DNA of 64,000 bases from Akkermansiaceae bacterium (GCA_905182475.1 CAJJBR010000014.1:1-64000); one strand, 5' to 3'; shown: positions 26,475 to 35,794, counted from the stretch's first letter. Notes: a model not told the origin generated them from the sequence alone. Translations and numbers: made by a program.

Positions 26475-28214
26475 TTAGTGCTTTCTGAAAACAATTGCCG
26501 TAGCGAATCCAATTGCTGATAGGAGGATTATGCCCCAATCGCCGATCAGAGCGTAGAGGGAGAAGCTAGGTTGTTTCGGGATGTTCAGGCGGACGAGTAG
26601 ATGATCTTGCAAGAAGGTACTGCCTTTTTCGTCCTGGATGATTTGCTGCTTTCCGGTTTCCGGACTCGTGGTGGAGCCGATGGTGTCGATCGCTGCGCTG
26701 ACTCCCGTGTTGGCGCAGCGGATCATTGGGCGGCGCAGCTCGATGGCGCGGAAGCGGGCGTTGGCGAAATGCTGGGCAGCTGCGGGGCTTTCCTTGAACC
26801 AGCCGTCGTTGGTGAGGTTCACGATGATTTGCGGGCCGTCGCGGACGAATTTTCGGGTGAGACGGGGGACGGTATCTTCAAAACAGACGGCGGGGATGAT
26901 CCCGACGGTTTCGCCGTTGATATCGACAGGCAAGGGATCGTGGGAAGAGCCGGACTGGAAGGAGCCGTAATATTTCTGCCCCGACTGTTGCTCGTAGATT
27001 TTCTGGAGAAAGGGGAATGTTTCGATGAGCGGAATCGTTTCCCCGAAGATGACCAGATGGTGTTTTTGGAAAGTCTGCTGGTCGCCCTCGGGTGTTTCGA
27101 TCACGATGGAGTTGTAGATGCGTCCGTCTTTTTTCGGGTAGAGGCCGTCCTCGCGGACTTCTCCTTCCATCTCCACCGCACCGTAGATAAGGTCGAAATC
27201 CTCGCCGCCTTCGCGGACGCGGGCAATGCTATCGATGTTCTCCTTCCATGCCCCCCGCTCGCCGTCATCGGTGCGGACGATACGTCCAAACAGTGCGGCC
27301 TCCGGCCAGACGACCCAGTCAGGGTTGCTGAGTTCGATGGAGCCTTCTTGGTTTTTCTCGATGGCAGCCTGGAGTTTTTTCTCGTCAGTGTCCGCGAGGT
27401 TTTTTAGTGCCTCTAGGGTTTCGTCTTCGTAGGCCATGTGAACTTTTTCCATCTCCCAGAGGACGGTTGCGCCATCGTGGGGAATGTTGATTTGGACAAG
27501 AAGCGCCTTGAGGGGAATGGAATCTTTTCCGCTTTCCCCGGCGATGCGAAGGATGCCGTATGCGAGCAACATGCCGACGATGAGTGCGGTGACGGCGAAA
27601 TCCCAGCGAGGGCGGAGGATGCCGTCGGTGCCGGTTTTCATCAGGCGGTGGCCGACCTGGACGAGAACACATTGAAAAAACACCAGCATCAGGGAAAGTC
27701 CGGCCACGCCGAGAATGTCGGCGGCCTGGGAGATGACGAGAGTATCGTGGAAAGCGATGCCGAGCCCGTTCCAACTGAAGCCGGTAAAAATCCACCCGCG
27801 CAGCAATTCGAGGCCGGCCCATATGCTGGCGTGGGTGAAGGCGTTGAAAAGGCTTCGGAGTGGTGTTTCGGAAACGCCTTTCTTGCGGTGCCATGGATTG
27901 CCAATGGTGGCGGCGAAGGCACCGAAGGCACCGAAGTAGATCGGCAGGTATCCGGCGAGAACGACGGGGCCGAGCCACGAAATGGTGGAAAGCCACGAGA
28001 CCTGGATGCCAAAGGCGATTGCTCCGGTGAGGTAGCCGATGAGGAAGCCTTTCTTCGCCCGATGTTTTCCTTTCAGGCTCCAGAGCGCGATGAGGAACGG
28101 GACGAGGCCGACCCATGCTAGTGTGGCGAAGCTGTATGGTGGCACCAGCGCTGCGATCATCAGGCCGGTGGCGATGATGGCGAGAATTCTGAGGGTGACA
28201 GCGCGTGAGGGCAT
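26475..28214 (-). CDS. lnt: Apolipoprotein N-acyltransferase
   Basis: A 579-residue protein. The N-terminal 200 residues hold about six membrane helices (VPPYSFATLAWVGLVPFLIAL, GAIAFGIQVSWL). A carbon-nitrogen hydrolase domain follows with the catalytic triad: Glu in VWPEAALFG, Lys near QKHHLVIFGETIP, and Cys in AVCFEDTVPR. A final helix closes the protein. Lnt adds the third acyl chain to lipoproteins in Gram-negative bacteria. A heptad AGTG array starts 8 bp before the ATG, where no Shine-Dalgarno is visible. Confidence 0.95.
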   Translation of the reverse strand: MPSRAVTLRILAIIATGLMIAALVPPYSFATLAWVGLVPFLIALWSLKGKHRAKKGFLIGYLTGAIAFGIQVSWLSTISWLGPVVLAGYLPIYFGAFGAFAATIGNPWHRKKGVSETPLRSLFNAFTHASIWAGLELLRGWIFTGFSWNGLGIAFHDTLVISQAADILGVAGLSLMLVFFQCVLVQVGHRLMKTGTDGILRPRWDFAVTALIVGMLLAYGILRIAGESGKDSIPLKALLVQINIPHDGATVLWEMEKVHMAYEDETLEALKNLADTDEKKLQAAIEKNQEGSIELSNPDWVVWPEAALFGRIVRTDDGERGAWKENIDSIARVREGGEDFDLIYGAVEMEGEVREDGLYPKKDGRIYNSIVIETPEGDQQTFQKHHLVIFGETIPLIETFPFLQKIYEQQSGQKYYGSFQSGSSHDPLPVDINGETVGIIPAVCFEDTVPRLTRKFVRDGPQIIVNLTNDGWFKESPAAAQHFANARFRAIELRRPMIRCANTGVSAAIDTIGSTTSPETGKQQIIQDEKGSTFLQDHLLVRLNIPKQPSFSLYALIGDWGIILLSAIGFATAIVFRKH

Positions 28215-28221
28215 GGGAAGA

Positions 28222-28246
28222 AGTGGCTAGTGCCGAGTGATCAGTG
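28222..28246. repeat. Heptad AGTG array upstream of lnt
   Basis: AGTG occurs at 28222, 28229, 28236 and 28243, exactly 7 bp apart; in the gene direction this is CACT every 7 bases. The core GCCGAGTGATCAGTGGAAGA is also present upstream of the aminotransferase at 45.6 kb. Confidence 0.85.
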
Positions 28247-28292
28247 GAAGACTTGGGTTGTGAAGGCGGTGGGAGGCACACCTCTCCTTGGG

Positions 28293-29036
28293 TTAGAGTT
28301 TGGCGGGGTTTTTTCCGAGTGCGAGGAGAAGTGCGAGGACGCGGAGGACTTTTTCAAGCGGGGACCTCCATGGTCGCTGGGGGCGGAGGATGGGCCATGC
28401 GTTCTTTTCTGCGAGGGTGGAGAGCTTTTCTTTCGGGTTCACGACGGTAGCGGAATCACAGATCGCGAGCATAGGAAGATCCGCAGTGCTGTCCGTGTAG
28501 CCGTGGGAGTTGGTGAGCTTACCGTTCGTGAAATACGATGAAGGTAGTAGTTCGTGAAGGCGTATGACCTTGTTCGCTCCTTTGTGGTTGGTGAGGTCAG
28601 GGAAAAGCAGGTTATTTTCTAAAATGGTTCCCAGCGAGAGATCAAAGCCGAGGAGTTTGCCTACTTCTGCCGCGTAGCACTCAGGGCTGGCGGATGAGAG
28701 GATGGTGAGGTGGCCGGCGTCGCGATGCTTTACGAGTTCCGCTTTCAACTCGGAGTAGATACCTGGCTGGAGTTTCTCTGCGAATTCACGGGAGAGTTCC
28801 GCAAGCCGGTCGGGTGGCATTTTCCAGAGGAAGCAGTGGAAGATACGTTTCATGTTTTCCGTGCCTAGGAGCTTTGCAAAAGGCAGGAATAGGAGAAAAA
28901 GCGGCACTGAAAAAAGCCGTGATGGTTCTGCGCTAAGAACGTGGTGGCGGAACAGTAGTTGGCAATCCCACGCAAGCAGGGTGCCATCCATATCGAAGAG
29001 AGCGATTCCTGACGGAGATTTTTCGGGGAGAGTCAT
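28293..29036 (-). CDS. HAD-superfamily IB phosphatase (SerB-like)
   Basis: A 247-residue protein with HAD motif I FDMDGTLLAWD, motif II LTILSSASPE, a lysine near ANKVIRL and the SHGYTDSTADLPML motif with its acidic pair. It has the helical cap of subfamily IB, as in phosphoserine phosphatase and related lipid or sugar phosphatases. A hydrophobic stretch in the cap (LFSVPLFLLFLPFAKLLG) suggests a membrane-proximal substrate, which is a guess. It lies between leuD and lnt on the same strand. Confidence 0.88.
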   Translation of the reverse strand: MTLPEKSPSGIALFDMDGTLLAWDCQLLFRHHVLSAEPSRLFSVPLFLLFLPFAKLLGTENMKRIFHCFLWKMPPDRLAELSREFAEKLQPGIYSELKAELVKHRDAGHLTILSSASPECYAAEVGKLLGFDLSLGTILENNLLFPDLTNHKGANKVIRLHELLPSSYFTNGKLTNSHGYTDSTADLPMLAICDSATVVNPKEKLSTLAEKNAWPILRPQRPWRSPLEKVLRVLALLLALGKNPAKL

Positions 29037-29072
29037 TTTGCCAGAATGACCCTTCGCCGGAGCCAGTTTGGA

Positions 29073-29675
29073 TTATACGTAGTGAAGTGCGGAGGCGCGT
29101 TCGTTGATCGCCGCGTCGTTGTCGATGAGTTCCTGGATGGGATCCCAACGGCCGGAAATAAGTGCATCGCGCGCGGATTCCGGCATGTTCACGGAAATCT
29201 CCAAGCCACCCGAGGTGCTGACTTTGAGGTTTTCCACGTCGATGGTGATCTCGGTTTCCGGTTTGGCTTCAACTGCTGCTTTAAGCGCGGCAATGTCTGC
29301 GGCGGAGGCCATCACGCAGGGCATGGCGAGCGTGGTGGAGTTTCCGTAGAAAATTTCTGCGAAGGATTCTGCGATGCACGCTTTGAATCCGTATTTTGTG
29401 AGCGACTGTGGTGCGTGCTCACGGGAGGAACCGCAACCGAAGTTCACACCGGCGATGAGGATGGACGCATCCTTGAAGCGTTCGTCGTTGAGAGGATGTT
29501 TGGTTTTTTCGCCGGTGTCCGAATTGAAGCGGACGTCATAGAATGCGAATTCTCCGAGTCCATCGAAGGTGACGCATTTCATGAAACGCGCGGGGATGAT
29601 GCGGTCGGTATCGATGTCTGCGCCGGGAATGAATACTCCTGTGCCGGAAACTTGCTTTACTGGGTCGAGGGTCAT
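29073..29675 (-). CDS. leuD: 3-isopropylmalate dehydratase small subunit
   Basis: A 200-residue protein with GADIDTDRIIPARFMK at the N-terminus and the swivel-domain motif GVNFGCGSSREHAPQSL. With LeuC it isomerises 2-isopropylmalate to 3-isopropylmalate in leucine synthesis. The length is normal for the bacterial small subunit. It is separated from leuC by an Uma2-type gene, which is unusual. A heptad array starts 11 bp upstream of its ATG. Confidence 0.96.
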   Translation of the reverse strand: MTLDPVKQVSGTGVFIPGADIDTDRIIPARFMKCVTFDGLGEFAFYDVRFNSDTGEKTKHPLNDERFKDASILIAGVNFGCGSSREHAPQSLTKYGFKACIAESFAEIFYGNSTTLAMPCVMASAADIAALKAAVEAKPETEITIDVENLKVSTSGGLEISVNMPESARDALISGRWDPIQELIDNDAAINERASALHYV

Positions 29676-29685
29676 GGTGTTGAAA

Positions 29686-29712
29686 TTCTAAGTATTAAAT
29701 TCTAAATCCTAA
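29686..29712. repeat. Heptad-period array upstream of leuD
   Basis: TTCTAA, TATTAA, TTCTAA and TCCTAA start at 29686, 29693, 29700 and 29707, exactly 7 bp apart. The array occupies most of the Uma2-leuD gap. The reading towards leuD is TTAGAA every 7 bases. Confidence 0.8.
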
Positions 29713-29717
29713 ACGGT

Positions 29718-30332
29718 TTAGCCGTCTTCGCGAAAACGGAGGTAGAAGGGGCGTTGGACGTCTTCGGGGAAAGGGTTTGACTGGTAAAAGTCGGCCACGT
29801 TCAGAGTGAGTCCGACCGACTGGAGTTCGACCGGGGACTCCATCTGGGTGAAGTGGTGTTTTTTCCAGCGGTCCGAGCGGCGGGTGACGAAGATTTCCGG
29901 CCAGTCCTGTTCGACGAGGACGATTTCCTCTACGCTTGGGATTCGTTTGTAGGCGTTGAGCTTTTCGCCTCTGTCGTTCCGTCCTGTGGTAGGAGAAATG
30001 ACCTCGATGATGAGTTTTGGCTCACGCATCACGTGGGTGTCGTCACTGACCGGTTCGCAAGTGACGAAAACGTCCGGGTAGTAGAATGCGTTTCCGAGGT
30101 CGTCGGAAAGCTCCACTTTCACCGCTTCGATGAAAGTGCGGCAGGAGCCTCCCCGGAGATGGTTTTTCAGGATGGAGTAGATGTCTCCACAGATCTGATT
30201 GTGCCAGGCGCTGGCACCGGACATGGCATAGACCTTTCCGTCGATGTATTCGTGACGAACCTCCGAAGCGAGCTCTCCTTCGAGGTATTCGGAGGGAGTG
30301 ATCGGAAGTTTTCTGGCGGTGCTTGCGCTCAT
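29718..30332 (-). CDS. Uma2 family PD-(D/E)XK endonuclease-like protein
   Basis: A 204-residue protein of the Uma2/DUF820 family, with a restriction-endonuclease-like core. Visible landmarks are SEVRHEYIDGKVYAMSG, YPDVFVTCEP with the catalytic Asp region, and PKLIIEVISPTTGRNDRGEKL with the (E)xI segment. Uma2 genes occur in many copies in cyanobacteria and some PVC genomes; their physiological role is not established. The gene sits between leuC (11 bp gap) and leuD (42 bp gap) in the same direction, as if inserted into the leu operon without breaking it. Confidence 0.9.
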   Translation of the reverse strand: MSASTARKLPITPSEYLEGELASEVRHEYIDGKVYAMSGASAWHNQICGDIYSILKNHLRGGSCRTFIEAVKVELSDDLGNAFYYPDVFVTCEPVSDDTHVMREPKLIIEVISPTTGRNDRGEKLNAYKRIPSVEEIVLVEQDWPEIFVTRRSDRWKKHHFTQMESPVELQSVGLTLNVADFYQSNPFPEDVQRPFYLRFREDG

Positions 30333-30343
30333 TGCTGGTGATC

Positions 30344-31768
30344 CTAGGCGACGGCAGCGGATTCTTCCAGATCGAAAAGATCGCGGGCGTCGGTGATGTG
30401 ACCTTTGATGGCGGCGGCTGCGACCATGACCGGGGACATGAGGATGGTGCGGCCGGTAGGGGAGCCTTGGCGGCCTTTGAAATTCCGGTTCGAGGAAGAG
30501 GCGCAGAGCTGGTCTCCGATGAGTTTATCCGGATTCATAGCTAGGCACATGGAGCAACCTGCGGCGCGCCACTCAAAGCCCGCTTCGCGGAAAATTTCTG
30601 GGAGGCCTTCCTGCTCACACTGGATTGCGACGATCTGGGAGCCGGGGACGGCGATGGCCTGGACGTTAGCGGCGACCTTGTGGCCTTTGATGTACTTCGC
30701 GACTTCGCGGAAGTCGGAGATTCGGCCGTTGGTGCAGGAACCGATGAATGCCACGTCGATTTTCACGCCTTGGATAGGAGCGCCGGCGGGGAGTTTCATG
30801 TATTCGAGGGCTTCCTCGATGGAGGCTTTTTCCTCGGGGGATTCCGCGGTGAGTGGATCAGGGATGTTTTCCGTGATGGAGATGCCTGCATCCGGGGAAA
30901 TGCCCCAAGTGACGGTAGGATCGATCTGGGAAGCATCGATTTTTACGATGTCGTCGTAGTGTGCGTCGGCATCGGAGGCGAAGGAGAGCCAGCGAGCGGC
31001 GGTTTCGTTGAAGTTGTCGTTGTCCACGTAAGGTCGGCCCTGGAGATAGGCTACGGTTTTTGCATCCGGGTTGATGTAGCCGCAGCGTGCGCCACCTTCA
31101 ATGGACATGTTGCAAATGGTCATGCGCTCTTCCATGGACATGCGTTCGAATACATCGCCAGCGTATTCATAAGCGTAGCCGATGCCGCCGTTGGCACCGA
31201 GCAGGCGGATGATGTGGAGGATGACGTCTTTCGCGTAAACGCCCGGGCGGAGGTCACCGTTGACCTCGATGCGGCGGACCTTCATTTCCTGGAGAGCCAT
31301 GGTCTGGGTGGCGAGGACGTCACGCACCTGGCTGGTGCCGATGCCGAAAGCGATGGCTCCGAAGGCTCCGTGGGTGGCGGTGTGGGAGTCGCCGCAGGCG
31401 ATCGTCGTGCCGGGCTGGGTGATGCCTTGCTCGGGGCCGACCACGTGGAGGATGCCCTGTTTCCCGGATTTTAGGTCGAAATAGGTCACTCCGAAGTCAT
31501 CGCAGTTCTTGCGGATCGCTTCGATCATCTCTGCTGCCATGGGATCAGCAGGCTGATCCTGATTAATGGTAGGGACGATGTGGTCGATGGTAGCGAAGGT
31601 GCGCTGCGGGAATTTTACGTTCAGTCCAAGTTCGCGGAGCATGCCGAAAGCTTGTGGGGACGTGACCTCGTGGATGAGGTGCGTACCGATGAAGAGTTGT
31701 GTGCGGCCGTCACCCAAGGTGCCGACGCGGTGTGAATCCCAGACTTTTTGAAATAGACTTTTTCCCAT
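30344..31768 (-). CDS. leuC: 3-isopropylmalate dehydratase large subunit
   Basis: The start is set at ATG 31768 ([15 protein letters not shown]), giving 474 residues. The [4Fe-4S] ligands lie in [12 protein letters not shown] and [11 protein letters not shown], with [13 protein letters not shown] as the aconitase signature. It forms the leucine-pathway isomerase with LeuD. The tail [20 protein letters not shown] is typical of the family. A heptad array lies 59 bp before the start. Confidence 0.97.
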   Translation of the reverse strand: MGKSLFQKVWDSHRVGTLGDGRTQLFIGTHLIHEVTSPQAFGMLRELGLNVKFPQRTFATIDHIVPTINQDQPADPMAAEMIEAIRKNCDDFGVTYFDLKSGKQGILHVVGPEQGITQPGTTIACGDSHTATHGAFGAIAFGIGTSQVRDVLATQTMALQEMKVRRIEVNGDLRPGVYAKDVILHIIRLLGANGGIGYAYEYAGDVFERMSMEERMTICNMSIEGGARCGYINPDAKTVAYLQGRPYVDNDNFNETAARWLSFASDADAHYDDIVKIDASQIDPTVTWGISPDAGISITENIPDPLTAESPEEKASIEEALEYMKLPAGAPIQGVKIDVAFIGSCTNGRISDFREVAKYIKGHKVAANVQAIAVPGSQIVAIQCEQEGLPEIFREAGFEWRAAGCSMCLAMNPDKLIGDQLCASSSNRNFKGRQGSPTGRTILMSPVMVAAAAIKGHITDARDLFDLEESAAVA

Positions 31769-31826
31769 GACTTTATGCCGCCGTGGTTCGCGGCGGGGCG
31801 GGAATGTGGATAGGTAGTCTGGAAAC

Positions 31827-31854
31827 TTCAACTCTCAAAATTCAACTCTCCAAA
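31827..31854. repeat. Heptad array upstream of leuC
   Basis: Perfect alternation of TTCAACT (31827), CTCAAAA (31834), TTCAACT (31841) and CTCCAAA (31848), each exactly 7 bp. It lies in the divergent leuC-holA intergenic region. Confidence 0.85.
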
Positions 31855-31890
31855 ATGGCAGGAAGAGGAACCTCGCATGAGGAAACAGAA

Positions 31891-31985
31891 ACCACGGATG
31901 AACGCGGATCAGATTCTTGTGGCTGAGGTTCTGGATTCTGGGTTCTGACTGTTAATTGAGATTTGAATTTTGAATTTTGAATTTT
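31891..31985. repeat. Compound decamer/heptad repeat upstream of holA
   Basis: Two decamer units (CCACGGATGA, ACGCGGATC) lead into ATTCTTGTGGC and then GTTCTGG, ATTCTGG, GTTCTGA, followed by TTTGAAT units whose TGAA falls at 31964, 31971 and 31978. It ends 18 bp before the GTG start of holA. The order matches the repeats at 2.6 kb and 38.75 kb. Confidence 0.85.
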
Positions 31986-32002
31986 CCAGCTAGGACTCTC
32001 TG

Positions 32003-33142
32003 GTGCCAGCGAAAAAGAAGACCCCCTCGGCGAATTCGAATGTCCATGTGATCGTGGGGACGGATGACGGACTGGTGCGTGAGGAGGCGCTTGCTTTATA
32101 TAATCAGCTTACGGGAGGAAACGACGATGGGTTCACCCACGAGACGATTGACGGCAATGCGGACAATTCGGAGGGTGCTTTCCAGCTTTGCTCCAGTGCG
32201 GTGCAATCGCTGCTGACCATGCCGATGTTCGGCGGGGATAAGGTGGTGTGGCTGCGGAATGTGAATTTCCTAGGGGATGATGTGACGGGGCGAGCACAGC
32301 GGACGGAGGCAGGGGTAGAAATGCTGCGGAGCACGATGGAGAAAGGTTTGCCGGACGGGATCCAGTTTTTGCTTTCCGCCGATAAAGTGGACAAGCGGCG
32401 GGCGTTTTGGAAATTTCTCAATAAGAGCGCCAGCGTGCAGAGCTTTGATAAGATCGATATCAGTCGCGATGGCTGGCAGGATCAGGTGGGGCAGTTGGTG
32501 GAGGGGCGTGCCACCGAGCTGGGACTGGATTTCGAGCGGGATGCGATGGAGCTGTTCATCATGCTAGCCGGGGAGCAGACCAAGCAGATCGCGAACGAAT
32601 TGGAGAAACTGGATCTGTACCTAGGCAAGGAGCGACGGACGGTCACCGAGGAGGATGTTAGGAAACTGGTGCCACTTAGCCGGGCGGCGGTGATTTTTGA
32701 GACAGGAAAAGCGATCCAGATGGGAAATGTCGCGAGGGCGATCCAGCTCATCGACGAACAGCTCGCGGCGGAGGAATCAGCCATCGGGATTATGAGAGCT
32801 TCGATTATCAATGTCGTCCGTAACCTCTACATGGCGAAGCTGATCCTGGAGAAATTCAAAGCTCCGTCAGGAAATTATTCATCTTTCGCAGGGGCTCTCA
32901 ATAAGCTGCCCGTCGCCGACCGTGCATGGCTGCCCCAGAAAAAGGACGGCTCCGGCGTAAACGTGTTTCCCATTTTCCTCGCGGTGCAGAATGCGAGGAA
33001 CTTTGATCTGGCAGGGCTCCAGCACGTGATGGAGAAGACTCAAAGTGCGGATCAGGCACTGGTGACGACGGGGCTGGATCACCGGTTGGTGCTCCACCGT
33101 TTGATCGCGGAGATCGCGGCGGCTCGGAAACGGAAGAGGTAG
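32003..33142 (+). CDS. holA: DNA polymerase III subunit delta
   Basis: A 379-residue protein from GTG 32003. It has the HolA layout: an N-terminal AAA+-like domain (VHVIVGTDDGLVREEAL, MPMFGGDKVVWLRNVNFL), a middle lid (AGEQTKQIANELEKLDLYLG, ITEEDVRKLVP-like) and a helical collar (IGIMRASIINVVRNLYMAK). Delta opens the sliding clamp within the clamp loader. It is somewhat longer than many HolA proteins, with a Lys/Ser-rich start and an RKRKR end. The preceding GCTAGGAC is only a weak ribosome site. Confidence 0.9.
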   Translation: MPAKKKTPSANSNVHVIVGTDDGLVREEALALYNQLTGGNDDGFTHETIDGNADNSEGAFQLCSSAVQSLLTMPMFGGDKVVWLRNVNFLGDDVTGRAQRTEAGVEMLRSTMEKGLPDGIQFLLSADKVDKRRAFWKFLNKSASVQSFDKIDISRDGWQDQVGQLVEGRATELGLDFERDAMELFIMLAGEQTKQIANELEKLDLYLGKERRTVTEEDVRKLVPLSRAAVIFETGKAIQMGNVARAIQLIDEQLAAEESAIGIMRASIINVVRNLYMAKLILEKFKAPSGNYSSFAGALNKLPVADRAWLPQKKDGSGVNVFPIFLAVQNARNFDLAGLQHVMEKTQSADQALVTTGLDHRLVLHRLIAEIAAARKRKR

Positions 33143-33172
33143 CCGCGAATGGACGCCAATTTTCGCGAATGA
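33143..33172. repeat. CGCGAATGAA-type decamer repeat after holA
   Basis: Three units CGCGAATGGA, CGCCAATTTT and CGCGAATGAA overlap the holA 3' end and the next start codon. The same family, in the opposite orientation, is at 53481-53509. Confidence 0.6.
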
Positions 33173-33612
33173 AGAAGGAAGGGAAATCGGCTTGGAGTTC
33201 CTATGCCGTGGTAAGGAATCTCTTTGTATTTGGGATTGCCTCTTGGCTGTCGTCCTTCGTTGCCCTGTTCACTTTTCCACAGGTCAGCGCGCTGTGGGTA
33301 ATTAGTGGCTCCATCGGTGCGTTTCTCATGGTGCCGCATCTCTATTGGAGCTGTCCTGCATGCCGGAAACCATTTTTTAGAAATTGGTGGGCTTTCACAT
33401 CTGATTTCGAAGAGATGTTCAACCCGTTCAGGAGGAAATGCGCGCATTGCGATTTGCCAAAATGGAACGAGCCACCTTCGAAGCTGGAGATCGAGAGTAA
33501 AATTCCTACTCCACTAAATCCCACGAAGCCGCTGAACTCGTATCGTTCGAAACAACGAAACTTTCTCGCCCTTGTCTTGCGGGATGATCCGGGTGTGATT
33601 GGGTTGAAATAG
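33169..33612 (+). CDS. Small membrane protein with two CxxC motifs
   Basis: A 147-residue protein of unknown family. Two hydrophobic segments (about 15-35 and 42-60) are followed by CPAC and CAHC motifs 35 residues apart, which could bind zinc or form disulfides. The charged region between them (FRNWWAFTSDFEEMFNPFRRK) is probably cytoplasmic. The start lies inside a CGCGAATGAA repeat, so the true start could differ. The tail after about residue 110 looks less natural, and another coding-like frame overlaps it, so a frameshift near the 3' end is possible. Confidence 0.6.
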   Translation: MKKEGKSAWSSYAVVRNLFVFGIASWLSSFVALFTFPQVSALWVISGSIGAFLMVPHLYWSCPACRKPFFRNWWAFTSDFEEMFNPFRRKCAHCDLPKWNEPPSKLEIESKIPTPLNPTKPLNSYRSKQRNFLALVLRDDPGVIGLK

Positions 33613-33734
33613 AGGTTCTGCTGAGAAGGGCAAGAGCGGAGCGGATAGCATTGGAGAGGGAGGATTTGCTTATTGCCAGCGATTTTGAAACCGATGGCTC
33701 CGGCACGTTGATTCGGTTCAAAAGGCCGAGCTAG
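33501..33734 (+). pseudogene. Possible degenerate coding segment
   Basis: One plus-strand frame open from 33501 to TAG 33732, with a single TGA at 33585, reads in a protein-like way: STKSHEAAELVSFETTKL before the stop, and RRARAERIALEREDLLIAS plus FETDGSGTLIRFKRPS after it. No start codon is evident. It might be the true 3' end of the preceding gene after a frameshift, or a separate small decayed gene. I recognise no family. Confidence 0.25.
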
Positions 33735-34342
33735 CTTTTCACTTTCTCCATCGACCTATCGTGGGGGATACGGAGTAGTATTACCGCGAAGATTACACCG
33801 ATGAGGGCGCAGAACATATCGGTCTGTGTGTCCCAGACATCACCTTGGGTGCCGAGGAAAGCCTCTGATGCCTCAGCAGAAACCAGAGCGGCCGCCCATT
33901 CGATGAGTTCATAGACCGCGCTGACTGCCATACAGAAGCAGACGATCAGGAACGCCAGCCAGCCGCGTTTCGCGATCACGTTGTTGCGGATCAATACTTC
34001 GCGGCACAGGATTGCCGGGACGAGGCCCTGCATAAGATGGCCTAGACGGTCGTAGTGGTTTCTTGGGAAATCGAAAACCTCCTTTGCCCAGTCCCCGAGC
34101 GGCACGAGCGCGTAGGTGTATTTTCCTCCGACCATCAGGACGACCATATGCAGGCCTAGCAGAACCAAGGCGAAGTTCGAGAATTCCCAGCCCTTGGCCT
34201 GTGCGATGAACAGGCAGACGAAACCGATGAACACCGGAGCCACTTCCAGCCACCATGTAGTCCTGTCATAGGGATCCCACCCGGACCATGCCAGCACCGG
34301 TAGCATGGCGATCAGAAGAAGAAGGTTAGCATAGATTTTCAT
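33731..34342 (-). CDS. DUF2238 family membrane protein
   Basis: A 203-residue protein with about five or six membrane helices. The block PRNHYDRLGHLMQGLVPAILCREVLIR and the later VYELIEWAAAL and GTQGDVWDTQTDMFCALIG match the DUF2238 (YjdF-like) family. Its function is unknown; conserved His, Asp and Glu residues in the membrane suggest metal or proton handling, which is inference. It stands alone, convergent with the preceding plus-strand genes. Confidence 0.88.
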   Translation of the reverse strand: MKIYANLLLLIAMLPVLAWSGWDPYDRTTWWLEVAPVFIGFVCLFIAQAKGWEFSNFALVLLGLHMVVLMVGGKYTYALVPLGDWAKEVFDFPRNHYDRLGHLMQGLVPAILCREVLIRNNVIAKRGWLAFLIVCFCMAVSAVYELIEWAAALVSAEASEAFLGTQGDVWDTQTDMFCALIGVIFAVILLRIPHDRSMEKVKS

Positions 34343-34549
34343 TGGATGTGAAACAGGTGTATCTGAAAATGAAGTGTAATAGGAGTGCTTTCATTTTGAA
34401 TACTCTTGCTTGGAGGGTGGAGGAGTCCACGCGTTCTCGCGCATGGACTCCAGAAGGAAGAAGGACGGCCAATATGCTGCCAAGAGCTGGGAGCGTGAGT
34501 GTGGGATTGAGCATATCGGATTTACGGATATCGCGAAAAACCCGCTTTT

Positions 34550-35794
34550 TTATCGCTCTGCGATCGCAAGCCCTGCGATGTGTGCGGTGGTCCATGCTGC
34601 TTGGAAATTGAAGCCGCCGGTGATGCCATCGATGTCGAGGCATTCGCCGGCGAAATGGAGCCCGGGGATGGTCTTGCTTTCCATGGTGCGGAAGTCGATT
34701 TCCCGAAGCCGAACTCCGCCACAGGTGACGAATTCGTCCTTGTTGGTAGTCTTGCCTAGAACTTGGAAACGCGCATCGGTGATCTCGCGGAGGAGGGCGT
34801 TCTCCTTATCTTTGGCGAGCTGGGACCACTGGGTTGTTGGGGAAATGGTCATTGTTTCCAACATCCGCTCCCAGAGGCGGCGAGGGATTTCCTCGGGTGA
34901 TCTGTTTTTGACTAGGGATTTCCCGGAGGAGTTGCGCAGTTCTGAAAAGCGCTGGCGGAGTTTGTTTTCGGAAATTTTTCCGATCCAGTTTACCGCAATC
35001 TCGAAATGGTAGCGGTCCTCCTGGAAGCGCCGTGCTTCCCAAGCGGAGAGTCGGAGGATGGCTGGGCCGCTGAGGCCGCGGTGGGTGATGAGGAGTGGTC
35101 CGGTCTGTGGATTTCCTTTCGGAATAGCGCGGACAGAGGCGTTCAGCACGGCTAGTCCGGCTAGCCCTTCGGTGCGGGGATCGTTGAGATTAAAGGCGAA
35201 GAGTGAAGGCGCGGGAGTCTCCACGGTGTGGCCGAGTGCGGAAATGGCACTGGCTAGTGGGGAGGTTTTGAGTGATCCGGAGGTGATGCAGACTTTGTCT
35301 GCGGGGAAGGTGCTGCCATCGGCGAGGGTGAGCAGAAATTTCCCTTCGGCGGATGGGGTGATGTCTCGGAGGCCAGTCTTGGGGCGTAGCGTTACTCCAG
35401 CATCGCGAGTCGCTTTCATGAAGCAATCGATGATCGTCTGTGAGCTGTCCGTATCCGGAAACATCCGCCCGTCGGCCTCAGTCTTGAGGGTGACTCCGCG
35501 GGCTGCGAACCATTCGACTGTATTGCTAGGCTGCCATCTGTGGAATGCACCGCGAAGCTCTCGGGAGCCGCGAGGATAGTTTTTCGAAAGTAGAACTGGA
35601 TCGAAACAGGAGTGAGTTACGTTGCAACGCCCGCCACCCGAGATTTTCACTTTGGAGAGGTAGGAGCCGGATTGCTCGAAGAGTGTGACGCTTGCCGAAG
35701 GATCGGTCTCAGCCGCGGTGATCGCAGTGAAAAATCCCGCGGCACCACCGCCGATGATGGCGATGTGTTTTTCTGACGGAGCGGAGGGTATCAT
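34550..35794 (-). CDS. NAD(P)/FAD-dependent oxidoreductase (HI0933/YhiN-like flavoprotein)
   Basis: A 414-residue protein with the FAD-binding GxGxxG motif IAIIGGGAAGFFTAI and the family block VKISGGGRCNVTHSC, FAARGVTLKTEADGRMFP, and near the end GLHFAGECLDIDGITGGFNFQAAW. This matches the HI0933-like family related to BaiN. The substrate is unknown in most species. The 200-base gap to the DUF2238 gene downstream holds nothing recognisable. Confidence 0.93.
   Translation of the reverse strand: MIPSAPSEKHIAIIGGGAAGFFTAITAAETDPSASVTLFEQSGSYLSKVKISGGGRCNVTHSCFDPVLLSKNYPRGSRELRGAFHRWQPSNTVEWFAARGVTLKTEADGRMFPDTDSSQTIIDCFMKATRDAGVTLRPKTGLRDITPSAEGKFLLTLADGSTFPADKVCITSGSLKTSPLASAISALGHTVETPAPSLFAFNLNDPRTEGLAGLAVLNASVRAIPKGNPQTGPLLITHRGLSGPAILRLSAWEARRFQEDRYHFEIAVNWIGKISENKLRQRFSELRNSSGKSLVKNRSPEEIPRRLWERMLETMTISPTTQWSQLAKDKENALLREITDARFQVLGKTTNKDEFVTCGGVRLREIDFRTMESKTIPGLHFAGECLDIDGITGGFNFQAAWTTAHIAGLAIAER

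Noticed and set aside
22813-33587. Possible recoding of TGA as an amino acid (in-frame TGA in DUF4126 and at 33585)
   Set aside because: Many intact genes in the window end in TGA, and prfB for the UGA-reading factor is present with its own UGA-dependent frameshift. No selenocysteine element or context is seen.
33506-33721. 71-residue minus-strand ORF near the DUF2238 gene
   Set aside because: Ser-rich antisense of a more protein-like plus-strand frame; no start signal.
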